Source: Nitratireductor pacificus pht-3B (GTDB lineage Bacteria > Pseudomonadota > Alphaproteobacteria > Rhizobiales > Rhizobiaceae). Taken from it: a DNA stretch of 64,000 nucleotides. The stretch is taken from positions 39,316 through 103,315 of the forward strand of contig NZ_AMRM01000020.1 of NCBI RefSeq assembly GCF_000300335.1, written 5' to 3'. How positions within the stretch are numbered: position 1 is the stretch's first letter; each line of letters opens with the position of its first letter. Shown in pieces: positions 34,850 to 43,067 of the stretch. Made by a program: the position numbers and the translations under genes. The notes beneath the pieces are model-generated. The model did not search any database. It was not told the DNA's origin and saw nothing but the letters and a program-made list of their open reading frames with translations.

Positions 34850-35785
34850 TCACGGTCCCTTCGTCACGCCCTTCTGCTCGGTGATACGGCCGTAGAATTC
34901 CGGCCGTCGGTGCGCGGCGAAATTGAAGATGTGCGACTTGTAGTATTTGCAGCGGTCGAGATCGCAATCGGCGACGATCAATTCGTCCCCCTCGGTTTCG
35001 GCAGCCGCGACGATCTCGCCCGTCGGCGCGACGATGACACTGCCGCCCATCAGCCGGTGACCGTCCTCGACGCCCGCCTTGGCGACCCCCACCACCCAGG
35101 TGGAGTTCTGGTAGGCGCCGGCCTGCATCGTCAGGTGATTGTGGAACATGCGCAGTGTCTCCGTTTCCCCGGACAGGGAATCACTCACCGGCGTGTTGTA
35201 GCCGATCATGATCAACTCGACATTCTGCAGTCCCATCACACGGTAGGTCTCGACCCAACGGCGGTCGTTGCAGATGGCCATGCCGACCGTGCCGCCGAAC
35301 GCTTCCCATACCTGGAAACCCGTATTGCCGACCTCGAAATAGCGCTTCTCCAGGTGCTGGTGGCTGCGTTGCGGCTCATATTCCGCATGGCCGGGCAAAT
35401 GGATCTTGCGGTACTTGCCGACAAGCGTTCCGGCGCGATCGATGAGGATCGAGGTGTTGAATCGGCGCAGACGCCCCTCTTCCTCGACCAGTTCAGCATA
35501 ACCCAGGCAAAAGCCAATGCCGAGCCTTTTGGCCTCGTCGAAAAGAAGCTGCGTTTCGGGGCCGGGCATCGCCCTGTCGAAGTATTGGTCCATACCATCC
35601 CGCTCCAGCGCATACCAGCGTGGGAAAAAGGTACTCAACGCCAGTTCAGGGAACACCACCAGTTCACAGCCACGCTCGCTCGCCTGGCGCAATAGCGCTA
35701 CCAGCCGAGCCACAATCACGGCCTTTCCATCAGCCTTCGCTATCGGCCCCATCTGGGCGCCCCCGACCTTGATGAGCCGCGTCAT
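34850..35785 (-). CDS. N-carbamoyl-D-amino acid amidohydrolase (nitrilase family)
   Basis: This 311-aa carbon-nitrogen hydrolase has the Glu-Lys-Cys triad in contexts typical of D-carbamoylases: VVFPELALSTFFPRW (Glu), VGKYRKIHLPGHAEYEP (Lys) and GMAICNDRRWVETYR (Cys). NTPVSDSLSGETETLRMFHN also resembles that group. It releases D-amino acid, CO2 and ammonia from N-carbamoyl-D-amino acids, complementing the L-type enzyme at 25.8 kb. ATG 35785 follows GAGGAA. It is divergent from a LysR regulator. Confidence 0.9.
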   Translation of the reverse strand: MTRLIKVGGAQMGPIAKADGKAVIVARLVALLRQASERGCELVVFPELALSTFFPRWYALERDGMDQYFDRAMPGPETQLLFDEAKRLGIGFCLGYAELVEEEGRLRRFNTSILIDRAGTLVGKYRKIHLPGHAEYEPQRSHQHLEKRYFEVGNTGFQVWEAFGGTVGMAICNDRRWVETYRVMGLQNVELIMIGYNTPVSDSLSGETETLRMFHNHLTMQAGAYQNSTWVVGVAKAGVEDGHRLMGGSVIVAPTGEIVAAAETEGDELIVADCDLDRCKYYKSHIFNFAAHRRPEFYGRITEQKGVTKGP

Positions 35786-35862
35786 GCATGTTCCTCGCAG
35801 AAGTGATTTCTGCTTACCCTAGTCAGTAAAATCAATTATGTCGTATCAATAGATCGCCTATC

Positions 35863-35883
35863 TCTATAATGACTTATTATAGA
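35863..35883. promoter_or_regulatory. Candidate LysR operator
   Basis: Perfect 8-bp inverted repeat TCTATAAT-GACTT-ATTATAGA in the AT-rich divergent region between the D-carbamoylase and lysR genes. The arms have the dyad symmetry and AT content of T-N11-A-type LysR binding sites. It lies 37 bp ahead of the lysR start, suited to autoregulation and divergent activation. Confidence 0.6.
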
Positions 35884-35919
35884 TTGGCGCCTGACAGGAA
35901 CACAACGCAGGAGTCCCCG

Positions 35920-36828
35920 ATGAAATTGCGCCAGTTGGAAGCTTTTCGCGCCGTGGTGCGCAACGGAACAACCGCCGCCGCCGCGCACGAACTCGGCGTG
36001 TCCCAGCCCAATGTCAGCAATCTCGTACGCCACATGGAAGACCAAATCGGTTTCGAGCTGTTTTCGCGGCGCAGCGGCCGTCTGGTGCCAACGGCAGAGG
36101 CGGAACGCATCTACCAGGACATCGAGCCCGTCTTCTCCATGCTCAAGGGCGTCGAGCAGCGCATCAAGGACTTGCGCGATTCAAGCGCCGGTTCGCTGCG
36201 TATCGTTGCCACGCCCAGCATGGCTTCGTCGATCGTCGGGCACTCGTTGAAGCGGTTTCTCGACAAGTGGCCACGCATCAAGGTGACACTCGACATCCGC
36301 CGCATGGAAAACCTGATTGAGCAAATTCAGACCCGTCAGTCGGAGATCGGCGTGGCACTGTCTTTCGAGGAGCACCCGTCGATCCACACCGAGGCGATCC
36401 ACGAAGGAACATTCGTCGCGGTTCTGGCCAAAACGCATCCGCTGGCCAGCGAGCCAGTCATCACGCCTCGCCTCCTGCAGGGGCACCGCGTCATCTCGCT
36501 GGAACGGGGAACGCCGCTCGGCTCAAAGATCGCGCGGGCCTTCAAAGCCTCGCAGGAACACTACGACTGGTCGCTCGAAACGCGCTACGGCTACACGGCC
36601 TGCTCGATGGCCGGAATGGGGATCGGCGTAGCGCTGGTCGACGAGTATATCGCGCGGGCCACCGAATTCGCTCATCTCAAATGCCGCCCCTTCAAGCCCG
36701 CCGTTCCCGTCGTCGCCTACATGGTCTATTCGCGCGAAACGCCGCTCAGCCGGATCGCCCAGAACTATTCGCGGATTGTCAGGGACGTCATTGCCGAAAG
36801 AGCCGTCGCCTTCGGAGCCAGCAGCTAG
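35920..36828 (+). CDS. LysR-family transcriptional regulator
   Basis: This 302-aa protein has an N-terminal winged helix (LRQLEAFRAVVRNGTTAAAA, HELGVSQPNVSNLVRHMEDQ, FELFSRRSGRLVPTAEAE) and a two-lobed effector domain starting GSLRIVATPSMASSIVG. ATG 35920 follows GCAGGAG. It is divergent from the D-carbamoylase gene and sits between two halves of the ureide/hydantoin gene set, so it is the natural candidate regulator for both directions. The effector is not readable. Confidence 0.93.
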   Translation: MKLRQLEAFRAVVRNGTTAAAAHELGVSQPNVSNLVRHMEDQIGFELFSRRSGRLVPTAEAERIYQDIEPVFSMLKGVEQRIKDLRDSSAGSLRIVATPSMASSIVGHSLKRFLDKWPRIKVTLDIRRMENLIEQIQTRQSEIGVALSFEEHPSIHTEAIHEGTFVAVLAKTHPLASEPVITPRLLQGHRVISLERGTPLGSKIARAFKASQEHYDWSLETRYGYTACSMAGMGIGVALVDEYIARATEFAHLKCRPFKPAVPVVAYMVYSRETPLSRIAQNYSRIVRDVIAERAVAFGASS

Positions 36829-36867
36829 AACTTCAGTCGCGGAAACAACCGCCGATCCCGCAGCCCC

Positions 36868-37374
36868 TCATCCGGCCTCTGCCATGGCGTCGCGACTGAC
36901 ACAGGCAATCGGCGTCGGCAGGTCGATGAAAACATCGTTCTCCAGTTCGTCGTGCCGCCACATCTGAATGGCGAACCTGGCTGGACCGCCGCGCGCGCGC
37001 ATCGGCGCATGCCAGACGCCCGCCGCATAGTGAACGCCGGTATCGGCGTCGCCAGTGAAAGCCCGCAGCCCGGAGAGATCAGGCCCGCCATCCGCAACCT
37101 GCGGCGCCACCACCACGAGATAGGCGGTACACAACAGCGGAATGAAGGTCTGCGAGGAAAACGGGTGGCGTTCGAGGCAGGTGATCTGTGCCGCGTTGGC
37201 CGCCACTGCCAATTGCGTTGTCGTCAGGCGCGGCATGTCGAGCAGCGGGTGCAGCCGCTGATGGGTAACGAGCGGCCCGCTGGAGCCTGGAGCGGACAGC
37301 GAGAATGCCGTCCCGAATGGCTGGAAAGCCTCCGCAGTGAGTTTCGCGACCGGCAAGTGGATGGGAGTGTTCAT
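36868..37374 (-). CDS. allA: Ureidoglycolate lyase (AllA-like)
   Basis: This 168-aa cupin-type protein matches ureidoglycolate lyase in length and pattern: LTAEAFQPFGTAF near the start, ITCLERHPFSSQTFIPL and HYAAGVWHAPM, where the His and Glu residues serve the active site. It cleaves ureidoglycolate to glyoxylate and urea, the last step of allantoin breakdown. ATG 37374 is chosen; ATG 37392 is also in frame. It follows the puuE gene on the same strand with a gap of about 70 bp. Confidence 0.85.
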   Translation of the reverse strand: MNTPIHLPVAKLTAEAFQPFGTAFSLSAPGSSGPLVTHQRLHPLLDMPRLTTTQLAVAANAAQITCLERHPFSSQTFIPLLCTAYLVVVAPQVADGGPDLSGLRAFTGDADTGVHYAAGVWHAPMRARGGPARFAIQMWRHDELENDVFIDLPTPIACVSRDAMAEAG

Positions 37375-37442
37375 GGCTGGATCGTTCTTCATGAAATGCA
37401 TGTCGCCGGGCACGTCGCACCCAGCGATTGGACTGCTAAAAA

Positions 37443-38354
37443 CTAACTGGTCGCCGATGGATGATGTTCTTGCCAATGGCGGGCAATGTCGATGCGGCTG
37501 GCGACCCAGACGTCGCGATGCGACTGCACATAGTCGAGGAAGCGCGCCAGACCGGCGGCCTTGCCGGGCCGGCCGGCAACACGCGCATGCAGGCCTATGG
37601 ACAGCATACGCGGCGTGCTCGCCCCCTCCGCCAGGAGAAAGTCGAAACTGTCCTTCAGGTAGGTGAAGAACTCCTCGCCCGTGCCCAAACCGCCGCCGGG
37701 CGCCAGCTTGGTGTCGTTGGTGTCCATGCTGTAGGGCAGAACGAGATGCGGGTGGCCATCGACCGTGGTCCAGTAGGGAAGCTCGTCATTGTAGCTGTCG
37801 CTGTCATAGACAAAGCCGCCATGCTCGACGAGCAGCGCTCGCGTATGCGCGCTTGGACCATAGCGGCAGTACCAGCCGAGCGGGCGCTCGCCGGTCAGGC
37901 GCTCGATCAGGCGAACGGCTTCGGCGATGTGCTGCCGCTCCTCCTCGCGCGTCAGGCGAAAATGCTCTTCCCAGCGCAGACCGTGACAGCACAAATCGAA
38001 GCCATGCCGGCGTATCGCCGCAACCACATCGCGATTGCGCTCGAGCGCCACCGCGCAGGCAAAGATCGTCAGCGGAAGCCGGCGTTCGGCGAACAGGCGA
38101 AAGAGGCGCCAGACGCCGACGCGACTGCCGAATTCATACATGCTTTCGAATGCCATATCGCGTTCGCCGCCGGGTACACGTCCGCCAGCGGCATCGGCCA
38201 GCCCAACCTCGTTGCGCTTATGTCCGTCATACGCCGAGTATTCGGCGCCCTCTTCGTAGTTGAGGACAAACTGGACCGCCAATCGTGCCCCTTTCGGCCA
38301 TCTGGGGTCCGGCCAATCTTCACCGTAGCCGACAAAATCTCTTCTTGGGTTCAT
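37443..38354 (-). CDS. puuE: PuuE-type allantoinase (polysaccharide deacetylase fold)
   Basis: This 303-aa protein begins RRDFVGYGEDWPDPRWPKGA, the signature of metal-independent allantoinase PuuE, followed by QFVLNYEEGAEYSAYDGHK and GWYCRYGPSAHTRALLVEHG with the NodB-fold pattern. PuuE opens allantoin to allantoate. With AllA downstream and an M20 amidohydrolase elsewhere in the cluster, it gives a possible allantoin-to-glyoxylate route. The start is taken at the ATG 38354 preceding NPRRDF; a 13-residue extension is possible. Confidence 0.92.
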   Translation of the reverse strand: MNPRRDFVGYGEDWPDPRWPKGARLAVQFVLNYEEGAEYSAYDGHKRNEVGLADAAGGRVPGGERDMAFESMYEFGSRVGVWRLFRLFAERRLPLTIFACAVALERNRDVVAAIRRHGFDLCCHGLRWEEHFRLTREEERQHIAEAVRLIERLTGERPLGWYCRYGPSAHTRALLVEHGGFVYDSDSYNDELPYWTTVDGHPHLVLPYSMDTNDTKLAPGGGLGTGEEFFTYLKDSFDFLLAEGASTPRMLSIGLHARVAGRPGKAAGLARFLDYVQSHRDVWVASRIDIARHWQEHHPSATS

Positions 38355-38634
38355 CACATCTGGTTCTTCAACTGGGTGGGGAATCATTCCCAAGAAACAG
38401 GTGGATTGGCAAAATGTCTAATTACTTGCACGCCTGATCGTATAACAGAAAGCTTTCGACCATCGCCGGTCTTCGGCAAACGCGCTCCCAAAAATGCTCA
38501 TTAGAAATAGCTTGTTGATTGCCGCATCAAAATGATCTCCCTATAGCTGAGTGGCAATTGCATCTTTGTCGGCAGAGGTGGACCCACCTGGTGAGACAAT
38601 TTGGCAGCTTGGCTAAAGTGGATCGGGTTCGATT

Positions 38635-39343
38635 CTACGCCGCCAGTCGCTCGGTCATTTTCGATGTAGCATAGACTTCGTCGGGTGCCCTGCTGGCGAA
38701 GGTCGAGTGGGGGCGTCGACGGTTATAATAGTCGATCCACAAACCGACGCCGCTGCGCGCTTCTCTAACCGTTTCGAAGGCATCGAGAAACACGCACTCG
38801 TATTTGAGGCTGCGCCACAACCGTTCAATGAAGACATTGTCCATCCAGCGGCGACGCAATCTGGCGCGAACCATATCAGGGCATCCCCATGAAGGCCTCG
38901 TCGATGATGCGCATCGGTTCGAGGTCCTCCGGGCTCTCGCCTGCGGGCTGCCGGCAAAACGAGGCCCGCGAGATCGAGACCAGTTCGCACTGGCAGCGGA
39001 TTGAGAGCCATTGGTGATCGGGATCAGTCATCATTCTCCTCCGACTCATGCTCAGTGATCAAAGGCCTTGGCCAAAAACATCCCGCTCGACGACGAGCGG
39101 GCCGATCTTGGCGTGCAGCTTCGCCACCTCGGCTTCCCGGCCGACCTGCGTATCAGCAGCCTTGTCATCAAACGCCTTGGCCAGGTTTTCGATGGCCCGC
39201 CGCTTCCATTGCGTGATCTGGTTCGGGTGAAGCCGGTGTTTCGTCGCCAGCTCCGAAATTGTCGGATCGCCTCCAGCGCGTCCTTGGCCTTGAACTCGGC
39301 CGAGAACCGTCTGCGTGTCCTCAAACTGAATCGTCCTTTTCAT
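38635..39343 (-). pseudogene. Decayed IS3-family element (OrfA and OrfB remnants)
   Basis: On the minus strand, OrfA begins MKRTIQFEDTQ at 39343. It is readable only by switching frames: RRRFSAEFKAKDALEAIR, then TISELATKHRLHPNQITQWK and AEVAKLHAKIGPLVVERDVF. The N-terminus of OrfB follows (DPDHQWLSIRCQCELVSISR ...), then jumps directly to the C-terminal block WMDNVFIERLWRSLKYECVF and IDYYNRRRPHSTF. The catalytic core between them is deleted. It is therefore a dead copy, with at least two frameshifts and one internal deletion. Confidence 0.85.
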
Positions 39344-39762
39344 CGGTCGATCCACCTCATGCCCCTGTCTCAAGAACCCGCACCACCTCTCTTGATGCTG
39401 TGCCCTCGCCAGAGATGCTCAGTACGGACACGGCGACCGGCTTGTAACCTCCACCTCGCCGCATGCGCCCATCCCGCGCAGCGGGTTCGTTCTTCGGCCC
39501 AAACCGGCCAGGCGGACAGCACGTTTATGCCGCCAAAAGCCGGGAAAACAATCGGAGGCTATAGCGTATTTCCGGTAGGTGTGTGGATCGACGGTAGCGG
39601 TCCTACGATTCGAACCCTGATTGCACTAGCGAACGAGACCACTTCTATGTCTGGCTGTGGCACGCAAGTGACACGCAGTCTCTGCCAACATATTGATTTT
39701 TCTAGCGAGCGTCTGCGACGCTTTGCTACTTTTTGTCCTTGTTTCTCTTCTTTTTCGCTGGC
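39344..39762. other. Gene-free stretch at putative island edge
   Basis: About 420 bp between the dead IS3 copy and the tRNA fragment, with no supportable gene and lower GC towards the right end (a T-rich stretch at 39727-39757). No integrase or excisionase gene is recognisable here. Confidence 0.5.
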
Positions 39763-39808
39763 GTTGACATCGTAGGGGTCACAGGTTCAATCCCTGTCAC
39801 GCCCACCA
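39763..39808 (+). other. 3' half of tRNA-Val(GAC): putative island attachment site
   Basis: The sequence supplies, in register, anticodon loop TTGACAT (39764-39770, anticodon GAC), the 3' anticodon stem CGTAG, variable loop GGGTC, T-stem ACAGG/CCTGT around T-loop TTCAATC (39786-39792), 3' acceptor strand CACGCCC, discriminator A and CCA (39806-39808). The preceding bases do not supply a pairing 5' anticodon strand, D-arm or GGGCGTG acceptor strand. A half tRNA ending exactly at CCA is what tyrosine-recombinase integration into a tRNA gene leaves at the distal end (att site). Confidence 0.75.
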
Positions 39809-39898
39809 TCCGGTTCCCAAGACAGCATTCTTCTGCAGCGGTCCCTTCGGGCCTGTTCCGCCGAATCGCCGCAGCTACCAGGCCCTTGTCGTCACGCT

Positions 39899-40573
39899 TC
39901 AGCGCCCGACCGTGCGGAACCGGTCCTCCAGATAGGACACGAGCCGCACTAGGGGCCACAGCACAATCAGGTACATCACTGCGGCCGCAATCAGCGGAGT
40001 CGGATTGGCGGTCAGGGCCTGCGCGTCCGTCGCCTGCTTGAGCAGATCCGGCATCGCCACGACGGAGGCGAGCGAGGTGTCCTTGGCAATGGCCACCGAA
40101 TTACTGGTATGCGGCGGAATGGCGACACGGAAGGCCTGTGGCAGGATGATTTTGTAGATCACCGCCCAGAACGGCATACCGAGCGCCTTCGCCGCCTCCG
40201 CCTGCCCCGCGGGGATCGACTGGATGCCGGCGCGAAACACCTCCGCGGTGAAAGCAGAGAAGACGAGCCCGAGCGCGAGCGTCGCCGAGGTGAAGGCGTT
40301 CAGCCGGATGCCGACGAAGGGCAGCGCATAGTAGATCAGCACGAGCACCACGAGGATCGGCAGGGCGCGGAACATGTCCACATGCAGCACCGCAAGCATA
40401 CGCACCGGGCGCGGCCCGTAGAGGCGGGCGAGGCAGATCAGGACGCCCGCCAGCCCGCCGAGAATGATGGTCGTCAGTGCCAGCAGGATCGTGTTGCCGA
40501 CGCCCCTCAGCAGCATCGGGAAGATGCGGACGAACACATCCGCGTTCAGGAACGTCTCGACAAAACCCGGCAT
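39899..40573 (-). CDS. Amino-acid ABC transporter permease (HisM/GlnP type)
   Basis: This 224-aa membrane protein with about five helices carries the family permease loop LGMPFWAVIYKIILPQAFR (EAA motif: AAKALGMPFW). FRALPILVVLVLIYYALPFV is typical of polar amino-acid permeases. ATG 40573 is used; longer frames lack a good start. ABC importers of this class need an ATPase, a binding protein and usually a second permease, but none lies adjacent: downstream is the tRNA fragment, upstream a GntR gene. It may be an orphan left by rearrangement or a homodimeric permease served from elsewhere. Confidence 0.88.
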   Translation of the reverse strand: MPGFVETFLNADVFVRIFPMLLRGVGNTILLALTTIILGGLAGVLICLARLYGPRPVRMLAVLHVDMFRALPILVVLVLIYYALPFVGIRLNAFTSATLALGLVFSAFTAEVFRAGIQSIPAGQAEAAKALGMPFWAVIYKIILPQAFRVAIPPHTSNSVAIAKDTSLASVVAMPDLLKQATDAQALTANPTPLIAAAVMYLIVLWPLVRLVSYLEDRFRTVGR

Positions 40574-40701
40574 CGTGCTGTCACCCTCCAATGGTTGCCG
40601 CCCATGCGGATCGGCCAAAAAATCTCTTGAAAAAGTCGGTGGAGATGCCCCGGCACTCCCCTTGATCTTCGGGCAGTCCTTCGCAGCCCACCTGTCCGCG
40701 C

Positions 40702-41478
40702 CTAAGGGACCCCCTTCTTCACGGAACCGCTTCGTGCGCCGACCACGGAACGATAGACCATCAGCGTCAGCTGCACATGGGCGCGCATCAGCTCTTCCGC
40801 CAATCGGGTGTCGCGGGCCAGTGTCGCCTCCATCAACTGCGTGTGGTGCTCGAGCGCCAGTGCCTGTGAAAGCAGTTTTCGGCTCTCGTGGTCGTATCCT
40901 TCCTGCGGTGTCGGCTTTCCCAGTCCGGGATTGAAAAGAAGCGCCTGATGGTGGCGCCGCAGCTGCTCGCTCACCTGGCGCTGAAACGATTTCAACCAGG
41001 AGGACGGCGCCGCAGCCACGAGCGCCTGGTGAAAGCCGTCATGTGCCTCCATCCAGTCCGGCACGTCGGCCGCCGCTTCCTGCAGGCTGTGGGCGGCGCG
41101 CGACAGCCGGTGATGCGCCGCGACGATTCCTCCCTCCCAGGCGAGGTCTCCATGGGCGATCGCCGCAGTCAGGAGAGCCGTCTCGACCACCGTGCGGGCC
41201 TGTTCCAGATCCTCGAGTTCCTCGAGCGAGACCGGGGCGACCCGATAGCCGCGATTGGGCTTGAGCACGGCGAGGCCCGCCGCCTCAAGCCGCGAGAGCG
41301 CCTCGCGCAGCGGCGTGTAGCCGACGCCATAGCGCGCCGACAGCGCCATCAGCCGCAGGGGCGCGTCGGGCGCCAGCCGGCCGCTGAGGATGTCGCGCTT
41401 CAGCGCCGCGAAGGCGCTTTCGGGTTTCGACGACGCCTGTTCCGGCGTTGTGCTCGCTAAAGATTTCATATAACCCAT
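40702..41478 (-). CDS. GntR-family regulator (FCD/FadR subgroup)
   Basis: Protein of about 258 aa. The GntR winged helix covers residues about 20-80 (FAALKRDILSGRLAPDAPLR, LMALSARYGVGYTPLREALS, RLEAAGLAVLKPNRGYRVAP), followed by an FCD effector domain (LEDLEQARTVVETALLTAAI ... AHDGFHQALVAA). Two in-frame ATGs (41478 and 41469) are possible; neither has a strong SD. It is divergent from kynureninase with about 70 bp between, so it is the probable regulator of kynU. Confidence 0.88.
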   Translation of the reverse strand: MGYMKSLASTTPEQASSKPESAFAALKRDILSGRLAPDAPLRLMALSARYGVGYTPLREALSRLEAAGLAVLKPNRGYRVAPVSLEELEDLEQARTVVETALLTAAIAHGDLAWEGGIVAAHHRLSRAAHSLQEAAADVPDWMEAHDGFHQALVAAAPSSWLKSFQRQVSEQLRRHHQALLFNPGLGKPTPQEGYDHESRKLLSQALALEHHTQLMEATLARDTRLAEELMRAHVQLTLMVYRSVVGARSGSVKKGVP

Positions 41479-41479
41479 A

Positions 41480-41512
41480 TTATTATATATAATTATCCGG
41501 TCCAACCGGATT
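41480..41512. promoter_or_regulatory. Operator candidates between GntR regulator and kynU
   Basis: Two dyads in the divergent region: the perfect palindrome ATTATATATAAT (41482-41493), likely also promoter -10 material, and TCCGGT-CCA-ACCGGA (41496-41510), a 6-bp inverted repeat with 3-bp spacer. Either could be the GntR regulator's site. Confidence 0.5.
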
Positions 41513-41547
41513 TTTTGATCACACCCGCCGAAAGAGAGGAACCCCGC

Positions 41548-42777
41548 ATGCCGGATGCGACGACAGTGCTGGAAAAGGACCGTCAGGACCCGCTGAAGGC
41601 GTTTCGTGAGCGGTTCGTCCTGCCCGACGGCGTGATCTATCTCGACGGCAACAGTCTCGGCGTGCTTCCCGCCGGAATGAGCAGGCGCATCGCTGAAGTC
41701 GTCGAGCGGGAATGGGGCGAGCGGCTGGTGCGCGGCTGGAACGATGCGGGCTGGATCGACCTGCCAGCACGCGTCGCCGGCAAGATCGCCCGCCTGGTCG
41801 GCGCCGGCGACGGCACGGTGGCCGTCGGCGATTCCACGTCGGTCAATGTGTTCAAGACCCTCAGCGCCGCGCTGGCACTGCGGCCGGACCGGCGTGTCAT
41901 CCTCTCCGACAGCAACAATTTTCCGACCGATCTCTACATCGCCGACGGCCTGGCGCGCCTCATCGGACAGGGCTACGAGCTGCGCACGGCGATGGCGGCG
42001 GACATGGATGACGCGATCGACGCATCGGTCGCCGCAGTTCTCCTGACCGAGGTGGATTACCGGACCGGCTGGCGCTACGACATGGCACAGACGACGCGCC
42101 GCATCCACGCGGCGGGCGCTTTGGCCATCTGGGATCTGTGCCACAGCGCCGGCGCCTTCCCGGTGCATCTCGAAGAGGCCGACGCGGACTTCGCCATCGG
42201 CTGCGGCTACAAATATCTGAACGGCGGACCGGGCGCGCCGGCCTTCCTCTATGTCGCACCCCGCCATCTCGAGGGGATCCGGCCTGCACTGTCGGGGTGG
42301 ATGGGGCATCAGGCGCCCTTCGCCTTCACGGCGGACTATGCGCCGGCCGAAGGCATCGCCCGCATGACCGTCGGCACGCCGCCGGTCCTCTCCATGTCGG
42401 CACTGGATGCCGCGCTCGACGCCTTCGACGGCGTCGACATGGAACTGGTCCGCGCAAAATCCCAGGATTTGTGCGACCTCTTCATCGCCGAGGTCGAGGC
42501 GCACTGCCCCGAACTGGAACTCGTGACGCCCAGGGAGCGGTCACAGCGCGGCAGCCAGGTCTCCTTCCGCCATCCGGAAGGCTACGCCATCATGCAGGCG
42601 CTGATCGCCGAGGGCGTCATCGGCGACTTCCGTGCGCCCGACATCCTGCGCTTCGGCATGACGCCGCTCTACCTCAGCCATGGTGATGTCGCACGCGCGG
42701 CGGAGATCCTCGGGCGCATCATGGGCGAGAAGCGGTGGGACCGTCCGGAATTCCGCACCCGCGCCAAGGTGACGTGA
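41548..42777 (+). CDS. kynU: Kynureninase
   Basis: This 409-aa fold-type I PLP enzyme cleaves kynurenine or hydroxykynurenine to (hydroxy)anthranilate and alanine in tryptophan breakdown. Family features are YLDGNSLGVLP near the N-terminus, DSTSVNVFKTLSAAL, WDLCHSAGAFPVHL and the PLP-lysine block GCGYKYLNGGPGAPAFLYV. GWMGHQAPFAF and MTVGTPPVLSMSAL are also typical. ATG 41548 follows GAGAGGA. Tryptophan dioxygenase and formamidase genes are not in the window. Confidence 0.96.
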   Translation: MPDATTVLEKDRQDPLKAFRERFVLPDGVIYLDGNSLGVLPAGMSRRIAEVVEREWGERLVRGWNDAGWIDLPARVAGKIARLVGAGDGTVAVGDSTSVNVFKTLSAALALRPDRRVILSDSNNFPTDLYIADGLARLIGQGYELRTAMAADMDDAIDASVAAVLLTEVDYRTGWRYDMAQTTRRIHAAGALAIWDLCHSAGAFPVHLEEADADFAIGCGYKYLNGGPGAPAFLYVAPRHLEGIRPALSGWMGHQAPFAFTADYAPAEGIARMTVGTPPVLSMSALDAALDAFDGVDMELVRAKSQDLCDLFIAEVEAHCPELELVTPRERSQRGSQVSFRHPEGYAIMQALIAEGVIGDFRAPDILRFGMTPLYLSHGDVARAAEILGRIMGEKRWDRPEFRTRAKVT

Positions 42778-43067
42778 TCCTGCCCCGGACGGCTGAAGCA
42801 CCCGTTTCGGACCCATAGTGGCCCGACCGAAACAGATCCTCCCCCTCTGTTCGACGCGTCATCCCACAAGTCATTGATCTGGTGGGGCGATTTGCCATGA
42901 AAAATTGGAGCAGCCTGTCGTGGTCGCACCACGAGCCTTACGATAATTTAATACTAGAGAAGATGAAAACGGCCGCCGAAGCTGTCATAAAGGCAATGGC
43001 CCAGCATGGCCGGCCCGCCGGTTCATGAATGCCGCCCAACGCCAACGATCAAGTAGCCGGAGCGTGC

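Noticed and set aside
39595..39625. TTCGAA-containing stretch resembling a tRNA T-arm
   Set aside because: The flanking bases do not form the required 5-bp stem and no acceptor or anticodon arm can be drawn.
39726..39959. Open frame on the minus strand reading GVTGIEPVTPTMSTPAKKK
   Set aside because: This peptide is simply the antisense translation of the tRNA-Val 3' half plus flank; it is a known kind of spurious prediction, not a gene.
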